Below are positions 56,160 to 64,000 of a stretch of 64,000 nucleotides of DNA, piece after piece. Both the position numbers and the translations under genes were made by a program. Under the pieces are notes generated by a model, which searched no databases, was not told the origin of the DNA, and worked only from the letters and a program-made list of their open reading frames with translations. The stretch is from NCBI GenBank assembly GCA_037176725.1, contig JAZBRS010000020.1, forward strand, positions 98,536,501 to 98,600,500, in the 5' to 3' direction. How positions within the stretch are numbered: the first letter of the stretch is position 1; every line of letters starts with the position of its first letter. This DNA is from Posidonia oceanica (Eukaryota; Streptophyta; Magnoliopsida; Alismatales; Posidoniaceae).

Positions 56160-57011
56160 CATTTTTTAAGTTGCACTCTTGATTTTCCATTTTAGCTAGA
56201 TTTAGTTAGGTTTAGGTTTTTAATTGTTTGTTTAATGTTTTTAATTATTTATTTTAGGGTTTTGGTTTGTTTTCATTTTTGTTTTAGAGTTTTAGAGGGT
56301 TTTAAGGTTTTTTAGGGATTTAGTAAGAGAAAAGAAGAGGAAATTAGAAAGAAGAGGAAAAGGGAGAAATGGAGGAATAAATAGGAAAGAGAGGAGCTGA
56401 AAGAAAATAATTTTTTGAAAATCAAATAAAATGGTAAAAATAAGATAAAAATAGAAATAAGATTGAGAAGAGATAGAAGCACAAGGGGGGCCCACAGCCA
56501 GGAAAGAAAAAGGGAGAGAAGGGGGTGAAAAGAAGGAGGATAATCAGGAGAGAGAGAGGAGAGAGAAAAGAATAATCTAGGAGAGAGAAAAGGATAATTT
56601 GGGTAAAAGGAGGGTTTAGAGGTTTTGAAAAGGGATGAAATTTGGGGAGTGTGTAGCCTAGGGTCTCTAGTGTTATTCCTAGCATTTTGGTTTGGTTTTG
56701 AGAAAGTTTTGGAAGAGTTTTGAGGTGTAGAAAAAGGGTAGTTTTACCTAGGTTTTCGAGGGTTTTTGGGAGTGGTTTTGGGTTGAAAATTCCCAAGGGT
56801 TTGGGTAGGTTTGTTAAGTTGGGAGTGGTGGGTTCTCCTATGGTTTTTGGGTAAGTTTTGGGTTAGGGAAAGGGGTGTAAGTTTAGGTCAAGTTTGGGCT
56901 TGTTTTGAAGGATAAGATGAAAAGGAGGGTGTAGGTTTGACCTAGGTTTGGATCCAGAAGTCACCAGAGAACTCCAACTGATTCAAGCCTGTCAAAATGG
57001 GGTGTCAACAG
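56160..57011 (-). mobile_element. Element E 3' LTR fragment (minus strand)
   Basis: Read on the minus strand it starts TGTTGACACCCCATTTTGAC at 57011 and runs into AAACCCTA-rich U3 sequence. Only about 850 bp are present; the left edge meets LTR D at about 56150-56160 and the exact breakpoint is unclear. One base of the usual TGTAGACACC start differs (TGTTG). Confidence 0.75.
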
Positions 57012-57145
57012 ATGCCCCTCCCTGAGCGAGGTCAAGCGAAGTGAGGTCGTGGCTCAGGGTTGACAAGACACCCCATCTGACCAGAGAGAGCCAGATGTTG
57101 CTATGGCGGGAGTTACTCATTCGGCAGATGCACCGAAAGTCGTAG
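57012..57145 (-). promoter_or_regulatory. Polypurine tract and conserved 3' end of element E
   Basis: On the minus strand CAGGGAGGGGCATC ends at 57012, directly before the LTR. The next 120 bases (CGAGCTACGACTTTCGGTGC ... GACAAGACACCCC on the respective strands) match A at 17640-17770. Confidence 0.75.
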
Positions 57146-58098
57146 CTCGTTGCCGCAATGCAAAATGCAAATGCAATGCATGCAAATGCAGAAGTTAGTA
57201 AAAGTTAGTACAGATGCTGATGATGATGCTGATGATGCTGATGCTGATGCTGATGCTAGACTAGCATGCGATGCATGATGCTAGGCATGAAGAGATACTG
57301 TGCTGGTGTATGAGCGGATGCCGTGGGTGCTTGCTATGCTGCTAGTGCTAGTGCGGATGCATGTGCAGTGAGGACGCATGCTGATGCAAAGGGAAGCAGA
57401 AAGTGGAATGATGCAATGCAACAAGTTGGCTGCTCGTCCAAGCTTGCGCAACAAGGGCTCCAGAAGGACCAACGCGCTTGCCGCTCGGGCAAGTTGGCTG
57501 CTAGTCCTGGGGAGGCCAAAGGTCCTTGCTCGTTTGGGACAAGTGAAAGTGAGCAGGAACTCGCGAGGTCGCGAGGAAGAGAAAATGCTTGCATCCAGGC
57601 GAGGCAACAGGCAGGTAGAAAAGGCAGGAAGGGGTAATGTAATGCCAAGGAGGGTCCTAAGCAATGCAAGGAGGGAATGCAAATGCAAATGAATGCAAAC
57701 GAATGCTATGCAAATGCAAATGGTATGCTTATGCTAAAGCTTACTGCGCTGTACTCCTCTGGGGGAAAGCGAGATGGTGCATGCACGCAGGAGGGTGGAA
57801 AATGCAATGCAAGAGCTGAAAGTAAAGTACTGAAAGTAAAGTGCTGAAAGGAAATTGCTGGATGTAAAGTTGCTGTAAAGAAAGTGCTGGATGTAAAGAC
57901 TGAATGTAAAGGCTAAATGTAAAGGTGCTGGAAAGTAAAGATGCTGGAGAGCAATGGCTGAAAGTAAAGTGCTGAGAAGTAAATATGCTGTGGATGTGCA
58001 TGCGGTGGCGGGCGTGGGCCCGGGAAAGCGAAATGCGGAAGTTGGTGTAAGGACCACAGAGGAGCAGTAACGTAATAAGGGTGCATTGTTATGCAATG
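57146..58098 (-). other. Element E 3' region, low-complexity part
   Basis: No gene. Contains GATGCTGAT runs (57205-57260), AATGCAAATGCAA words and a run of imperfect GTAAAGTGCTGAAA units (57810-57990, about 15 bp each). Confidence 0.55.
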
Positions 58099-58440
58099 GG
58101 GCACGCGAGACCGAGGAAACGATCCGAGGCCGCGCACTACTGCGAGTATCATCCAAAGCTAGCAAGCTGCAAAAGTCTTGCGGGTGCCAAGGATGCTACC
58201 TTAGGCAGTATGCGAACAACGGGTTCGAATCCTAAGCGCGCGATGCCATGCAGGGGAATGCAAGGTATAAACAGTGGAGCGCCGGGCATGCGAAGCCGAG
58301 AAGGCGATCTCAAGGCCACGCACTACCACGAGTATCATCCAAAGCCGGCAAGCTGCGAAAGTCTTGCGGGTGCTGAGGATGCTACCTTAGGTAGTACGCG
58401 AACCAGGAGTTCAAATCCTAAGCACGCGACGCCTGGGCAA
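58099..58440 (+). repeat. ~184-bp direct duplication with a B-box-like motif
   Basis: Two copies start at 58099 and 58283. Each contains GCGAGTATCATCCAAAG, AAGTCTTGCGGGTGC and GATGCTACCTTAGG. Copy 1 holds GGTTCGAATCC at 58222-58232, identical to the polymerase III B-box consensus; copy 2 has a decayed form (58406-58418). Confidence 0.7.
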
Positions 58441-58544
58441 CGATGAAATGCAATACTAGGATTGACTCTACAGAGGATACAAAGAAGCTATATGATGTCA
58501 TGCAATGCGAATGCTGATGACATGCCATGATATGCAACAGAATG

Positions 58545-58735
58545 CTATTAAACTATGACGAAATGAGTGATAAGTTAACGGACCTATCACCGGATAGTTA
58601 GGGCTATCAGCCTGCTGATGAGTTGACGGACTCATCACTAGATAGTTAGGGCTATCAGCCCGATGAGGAGTTAACGGACTCATCACCGGATAGTTAGGGC
58701 TATCAGTCCAAATGAGGGTGGAAAAGGGGCGGGAA
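58545..58735 (-). repeat. ~58-bp tandem array, element E 3' UTR
   Basis: Three copies of a unit with GATGAGTTGACGGACTCATC and GATAGTTAGGGCTATCAG. Both parts are inverted repeats: GATGAGT/ACTCATC around TGACGG, and GATAG/CTATC around TTAGGG. Confidence 0.85.
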
Positions 58736-58789
58736 TAGCGAACCGGAAGGTGCGGCAGAGGTCCGGAGACGCTCCCGCGACAGTTGGGG

Positions 58790-59125
58790 ATGTCAGCCCA
58801 ATGAAGATGGAAATGGGATACCACGGGGCAGCAAAAAGATGCCCCTGGTATCAGGATGATACCAGGGGACAGCCGAAGCGCCCCTGGCACCGAGATGCAA
58901 GGTGGATGGATGATAGGTTGACGAACCTATCGCCGAGCAGTTAGGGGTGGCAGCCCGGAAGTAATGAGGGGGACGATACCACAAAGTAGCAAGAAGGATG
59001 CCCCTAGTATCAGGATGATACCATGGGGCAGCCGAAGCGTCCCTGGCGCCGAAATGCGAGGATGGGTGGATGATAGGTTGACGAACCTATCGCCGAGCAG
59101 TTAGGGGTGCCAGCCCAAATGCAAG
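58790..59125 (-). repeat. ~160-bp duplicated unit with hairpins, element E 3' UTR
   Basis: Two long copies (boundaries about 58908 and 59067). Each has GATAGGTTGACGAACCTATC, an inverted repeat GATAGGT/ACCTATC, and AGTTAGGGGTGSCAGCCC, plus a GGTATCA hairpin. The same pair of motifs recurs at 60575-60690. Confidence 0.8.
58842..58868 (-). other. Perfect 12-bp GGTATCA hairpin, element E 3' UTR
   Basis: CCCCTGGTATCA (58842-58853), loop GGA, TGATACCAGGGG (58857-58868). A second, mismatched copy lies at about 58999-59026. Confidence 0.85.
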
Positions 59126-60570
59126 AGAATGCAGAATGATGCAGAAAGAAGGAAACCCCTTGTGGGTGTGCAATGGTCTCAACGCAGACATGCTTCGTGG
59201 CATCACGAGGTGACAAACAAGGGACATGCCGGTCATCAAGGACCTACCCAACGCAGTGGGTGGCAAAACTTTTTGAAAAGCACGGAGCCTCTGAGTGAGG
59301 TCAGGCAAAAGGTACTCATCCTTGACTTCAGTTTTCAAAAACAGAGAGGGAAGAAGATAACAATATATTACAGCATGCATTTTTGGTGGCTTTGGACTTA
59401 AAGCAACTGTGCTGAGAGGGTGCTTGTACACTTTCAGACCCAAGAGACTCAATCCTCGAGCAACGCCATGCCGAGTTGTAGTCGGTGGCTCTCATTCTCG
59501 CTCTTGGCTCAGGATGAGGCCTTGGCTTTGCAGAGTATAGCCTTCGGCTGCAGGCTGGTAGCAGAAGCGTCGAATGTAGCTTCGCAGCCTCCGTCTTAAT
59601 TCCTTGGGGACCGATTACCGCTTTTGATGCTCACAGGATGATGTTTCTTTTCCCCTCATGAGTGATTGGATCTACATCTAGCCTTCTAGGAAGTAAGTGT
59701 TGTCTGCACAGGGGTTGGAGCGTGCTGCTGCGCTTGGAGGGTGGGGCCAGGTCCTCCAGATATGATGTCTTGTGCAGTTGCCAGTGTGGCGCTTGAAGTT
59801 GATAACTGAGGTGGCTTCGATGCTCATCCGAATCACTCCTCTCTTGAGCGCCTTCTTTCGTCGACTTCTGTCTTCATTTTTCTTTTGTGCTCAGCATGCA
59901 TATCATGTTATCATATTCTTTTGCTCACATGATCTCTATTCTTTTGGATATGCATGTCTTCGCCCTCTTGGGGTAGCAGTCCCTGATGAGGCATTAAGAG
60001 TTCGACTGATCAGCGTACACCTTCAGCCTCTGCAATGTGTGCTTACAGCCTCTGGCTATGCTCCGCTCTGCTTTGGTCCTCTCCATGTTCGGTGGACTCT
60101 CTTGATAAGGTGGATCCCGCTTGTAGTGTTCTGAAACTCAGTGGGATGCTCTATTCTGCTCTCAGTCTCACTTTGTGGCCACATGCAAGAGATGGCATTG
60201 CTCGGGTGAGACCTTCCTGAGACTGTCACTACTTGACATCCTCTAGGCGCTGCTTGCTTGTCCATAGCCAGGTTTCTGATTATACAAATGTTTATGGGTT
60301 TTGTATATTTTAGAAGGGAAAGGGACAAACATGTTTTTAGGTTTTTGCATTGGTTTTGTATTTTTTTATGGTTTTTGTTTAAGAAAACATAAAAGGGGAA
60401 AACCAACAGCAATGCGAGAAAATATTTTTACGTTTTTTGATTTTCTTGATCTTTTTGGTGCTTTTGCTTTACAGGATGCATGAAATGACATGTATGTGCA
60501 GGAGATGACATGCATGATGACAGATATGTACAGGATGGCATGAATGCATGAGATGATAGCTATGTGCAGA
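59126..60570 (-). other. Unexplained segment of element E
   Basis: About 1.4 kb without similarity to A or B that I can see. Open frames are at most 121 codons and carry no familiar motif. The part 60290-60480 is rich in AAAAACC/GGTTTTT words. This is the place where pol and the extra ORF would be expected. Confidence 0.4.
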
Positions 60571-60574
60571 GGAA

Positions 60575-60690
60575 TGTGCAAGGTGATAGGTTGACGGACC
60601 TATCGCGGAATAGTTAAGGATATCAGCCCGAATGATAGGTTAACGGACCTATCGCCGAGCAGTTAGGGGTGCCAGCCTAGATGGAATGAG
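60575..60690 (-). repeat. Two further hairpin repeat units, element E
   Basis: GATAGGTTGACGGACCTATC at about 60586 (GATAGGT/ACCTATC) and GATAGGTTAACGGACCTATC at about 60634, each followed by an AGTTA-GG-CAGCC tail. They repeat the motif of 58908-59125 more than a kilobase away. Confidence 0.8.
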
Positions 60691-60694
60691 ATGA

Positions 60695-61204
60695 ATGCAA
60701 GAAGTAGAAGAGATGCATGCTTTTTTAATGAGTTTTGTTGATTTTATGCTTTTTATGATTTTCAGGCAAGGCGAAAAACCGCAAAACAAAACAAAACGAA
60801 AAGAAAAGACAATGCCGAAAACAAAAGAGAGGTTAGAAGGGCTTACTTGTCAGCAACCTCGGGAGGGAGGCGCTGGGTTCGCTCCTACGCTGCTGATGCT
60901 GTCAGCGAGGTCCACGATCGGCAGTGCGGGGAGCACTGGGGCCGCAAAAGTTGGAGAAGAACTTACCTGGATGACGCTGCACCTGGTCTCGCTGTCGACG
61001 CTGCCGTTGCATCTCCAAGCGTCCCTTGGACGAGATAGGGAGGATGAAAGAAGGGGGTCGTGCCGATGGGGACCAGAAGGATCCATTGGGGCAGAGCAAG
61101 ACTCAAAGAAGATCGGGGTAACCCCCCGAGGTTCCGGCAGAGGAAGGATTGGCTACACTAAGGTGTGCAAGTGCAGGTGCAAGTGTATGTGTAAGTGCTG
61201 GCTC
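60695..61204 (-). other. Post-gag segment of element E with a splice-donor consensus
   Basis: Directly after gag on the minus strand. The gag frame continues past its TAG for about 30 codons (down to about 61110) before diverging from A. A perfect donor consensus CAG/GTAAGT reads on the minus strand at 60969-60961 (boundary 60967/60966). No protease follows. Confidence 0.5.
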
Positions 61205-63247
61205 CTACTCACCAACGCTGATGATCCTGCGATCGATCAGGCGTTGAACGGCGTCTTGGAGAGCGAGGCAGTTGTTCGTCAAGTGCCCGGTGGCCCGATG
61301 GAAACTGCAAAACTGATCCATATCATGCCACCACGGAGGGGGGTTTGGTGACGGACGGACAGCCGGGAGTCTCAGGAGCGACTCAACTTGAGGGAAGATG
61401 ACGCTCAATGGTTCAGGGAGAGGCGTGTAATCACACTCAGCCTGACGAGGTCGTCTTTGCCCTGGATGGAGTCCTTGCCGAGCGAGTGCAACGTGATGCA
61501 CAGGCTCGACGGTGATAGAGTGCTCAGTGGGTGCAAAATTAGGTACGTGCTCTAGCGGAAAAGGGTCTAGCTGACTCTCTGCATGGGCAGGCTCTTCAGG
61601 AAGATCGACACATAACTCAGAGAGCTGTTCAGAGCGGCCAGGAGCGGAGCTGCTGTTGTTGTTGCTGCGGCGATTGCTGAAGGCGTTGGCCTGCCTAGCC
61701 AATGCAGAAAGTGCGGGGAAATGCCCACTTCACAGCGAGCTTTCCACGCGGACGCCAGCCCTAATCAGCGATGCATGACTAGTGATGTGCTGAATGCAAA
61801 GCAAAGTCCCAATCACTGGCAACGCCCCTTTAACGATCATCTCGATAGAATCCTCCTCGAAGGGTTTATCTTTGACCTAGGCGGCTAAGGAGTGCCAGCG
61901 ACCGACATACTCCCCAAATGGCTCTTGGGGTCTCTACCGGATGGCGACAAGATCCTCCCTCTTGGGGATCAGGTCGAGGTTGAAAGCATACTGCTCAAGG
62001 AAGGCCTGAGAAAGATTCGTCCAAGTTCGAACCGCAGCCATGTCAAGGGAAGTGAACCACTTGAGCGTGGGGCCGGTTAAACTCTTCTGAAATAGGCGGA
62101 TAAGGAGCCTTTCATCAGCCTGAAGCTGAGCAAGGTCCCCGCAGTACATTTTCAAGTGCAAGATAGGGCAGCCCTTACCATTGTATTTATCGAAGACCGG
62201 GATGCGAAACTTTGAAGGGAGTGCAGCCTCCGGAAAGAAACAGAGGTCGCGAAACTGGTAAGACTGGTGGTCTTTGCCCTGCACTAAATGTAGTGCTTTC
62301 TCCATAACATCCATCCTGTCATTGATGGGGTCTGGATTGGCTGCCACAGGAGATGAGGCAGCAGGGGCAGGGACCACATACGCCGAGTGGGTCGCACCTA
62401 AGTGCTCCTCCGGATCCACCATAGTGTCGCCTGGTGGAGCAACGGGATGGCCGGCATATCCGTGCGTGCGTGCAGTGTAGGCAGGAAAGTATGCTGGGTT
62501 CTGAACCTAATGCAAGGGAGATGGATAGGCAATATGCTGTGCGGTGAGAGGTGCAGATTGTTGGAGCAACAGTTGCTGCACAGGCACGATGTCGGGCAGT
62601 GAACCAGTGGGATACTGTGCTCCAACCAGCCCGAAAGACTGATCACCAGGAAAGGGAATTGTATGCAGTGCATGGTGTTGTGCAGAAGCAGGAGACAGAT
62701 GCCGCGCCCTCATCACCGGAGCAGTGTGTAGCTGAGGTGATGGTCTGGGCGGGGGTGCAGTGTGTGCAACAGCAGGCCGCAGAAGAACCTCAAGGGCAAC
62801 AGGAATGCAAGAGGGTCGAACTGATAGAGCCATACCCTGCAGTGTATGGGCAAGCTCCATCAGGTGCCGATACCGCACTTCAGGAAACCCGTGAGTGGGA
62901 ACACTGAATTGCAGAACCGACCGGGAGGCGGACTCAAGAGATTGAGAACCTAAAGCAAAGGTTGCCGCAGTAGAAGGGATGTCGGGAGCGACATATCCCA
63001 AGGACGAAGGGGTCAGAGGCGCCTACGAAGCGCGAGGGGCGGTCATCGAGACAGATTCAACAACCGGATCCGGAGCAGCGCAGGTTTGCCAAAGATCCGC
63101 AGCAGAAGGGAGTGCTCTAGACGCCTGAGGATGGAATCCTAGTGTCATAGAGGGCACAGAGCGAACGGAAGTGAAATCCAGAGGGACCCAAGTGGTAAAC
63201 CCCTCCGAATCAACGGTAAAGTGGAGCCCACCGACAGACTGGGCCAT
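61205..63247 (-). pseudogene. gag: gag of element E (single frame, five nonsense changes)
   Basis: The reading frame from Met-Ala-Gln at 63247 to TAG at 61205-61207 stays in one frame for 681 codons. In-frame stops lie at 63023, 62507, 61934, 61877 and 61730 (lowest base of each codon). Three have a counterpart or context indicating CAG-to-TAG or CGA-to-TGA. Domains: Pro/Gln/His-rich N-terminal third; gag core at about 62420-61940 (FDKYNGKGCPILHLKMYCGD, LTGPTLKWFTSLDM, FLEQYAFNLDLIP); Asn/Ser-rich patch (61660); and a zinc-knuckle-like FCSFHRATGHLTNNC at about 61300. It is better preserved than A's gag, which has frame changes. The true C-terminus probably lies further on, near 61110. Confidence 0.85.
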
Positions 63248-64000
63248 TGCTGACTGAGTCTAAGTGAGCGGAAGCTACGATGAGAGAGAAGGAAGTAAAG
63301 CCTAAGGAAAGCTACCGTCGAAAGCAACGAGTAGCTCAGAGGAAGGACGCTCAGAGTCCGGGCAGCGGATCCCGCACGTACCTTCAAAAGAGTAAAGATG
63401 TTAGAGGTTGTATGCAATAAAGAGTTATTAGGGGTGGCATGAATGGCATACATGTAAATGAATGTCCTAAGATGTGCTCTCTCACCATGCATGTCCTGAG
63501 TAGATGACCTACTAGGACGCACTCATGGGTAATGGGTTTAGATAGACTCCAGGTCAGAAAATAGCAGGTTCCCTGTCGAACTCCTAGCCAGAGCTGAGGA
63601 AATAACAGGGTGGTGTGTTGGTGGCCCTGACCTCACCAAAGCGTGGGCAGTACACTCCACTACACCGACACGACCCCTGGACAAGGAGGGACAGACCGAC
63701 TGACTTGGCCCATGCCAAAAGCAGTGGAACAAGAGGTCGGGACCGTCCTTCGCAAACTGTGGGTGGACTCAGAAGAGAGAATGCATGCTCTATATGATGC
63801 TTATGCAAATGCTTAAAGTTTTTTATCTTGCGCATTTTATTAACCCAAGGGGGTGAAGGATTGTTTGAAGTCTCTAGTTGCTCCTAGAAGTTCTTTTTAC
63901 TTGCCGTTTTTAGTTAACCATAGGGAGAGCAAACATGTCTCTACTATCCTAGACATGGCACGTGCGTAAGGGAAGAAAATCAGTCAAACATGGCAAACAA
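63248..64000 (-). other. Leader (5' UTR) of element E
   Basis: No gene. Matches, reversed, A's leader at about 3360-3850: the GGGTGGACTC/GGACGGTCCCGGCC block, CCACCAACAC, and GTTAACTAAAAA. The PBS is beyond the window edge. The base before gag reads GTCAGCAATGG as in A. Confidence 0.7.

Larger units (their letters stand above)
56160..64000 (-). mobile_element. Element E: gag-containing Ogre-like element without pol
   Basis: On the minus strand, from right to left: leader (63248-64000, matching A's leader), gag (63247-61205), a short post-gag segment, a long 3' region with repeats and hairpins, a polypurine tract and an LTR start at 57011. No protease, RT, RNase H or integrase sequence is present in between, and no extra ORF is recognised. 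The 5' LTR and PBS lie beyond the window. This is a non-autonomous type, or an internal deletion. Confidence 0.78.

Noticed and set aside
58160..58240. tRNA gene
   Set aside because: Only the B-box-like word is convincing. The flanks do not pair as a T-stem or acceptor stem, and no anticodon arm can be drawn.

Overview
This window is plant nuclear DNA with no recognisable host gene. Almost all of it is nested, decayed copies of giant Ty3/gypsy LTR retrotransposons of the Tat/Ogre type. The evidence is: LTRs of about 5 kb bounded by TGTAGACACC and ATTACTACA; a primer-binding site that looks complementary to a plant tRNA-Arg 3' end; the order gag-protease / stop / spacer / RT-RNase H-second RNase H-integrase; an integrase without a chromodomain; and tandem repeats in the 3' untranslated region. 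One complete copy would be about 26 kb. The species cannot be named from this; a flowering plant with a repeat-rich genome is the likely source.

Layout. (1) 1-1834: 3' part of an LTR (F) whose element lies off the window. (2) 1835-23339: element A, plus strand, with a truncated 5' LTR, PBS, leader, gag, protease with a G-patch-like segment, RT/RNase H, second RNase H, integrase, an extra 400-codon ORF, two tandem arrays, a polypurine tract and a 5.56-kb 3' LTR. (3) 23340-28213: a minus-strand LTR whose 3' end abuts the 3' end of A's LTR in a near-perfect palindrome and whose 5' end is joined to the protease gene of element B. (4) 28214-about 53063: element B, plus strand, lacking everything upstream of mid-protease. 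It is split by a 5.3-kb solo LTR in integrase (33076-38385, flanked by 5-bp duplications), and its 3' LTR is split by a 3'-truncated LTR (46204-51010). (5) About 53064-53962: AT-rich DNA of unknown type. (6) 53963 to about 56150: LTR D, plus strand, with a roughly 238-bp tandem repeat. (7) About 56160-64000: element E, minus strand, with an LTR fragment, a long 3' region, gag and leader but no protease or pol; its 5' LTR lies beyond the window.

How the parts work together. In a living element, gag would form the particle, protease would mature it, RT and the two RNase H modules would copy the RNA from the tRNA primer, and integrase would insert the cDNA. No copy here is intact. Nearly all premature stops are C-to-T or G-to-A changes (CAG to TAG, CGA to TGA, TGG to TGA/TAG), as expected from deamination of methylated cytosine in silenced repeats.

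The most interesting signals are: the extra ORF between integrase and the 3' LTR, exactly 1203 nt in both A and B with no net indel; the 3'-UTR arrays of three elements, whose different repeat units all fold into small hairpins with compensatory base changes; a larger conserved GGTATCA hairpin beside them; and a splice-donor-like site at the same relative place in six LTRs.
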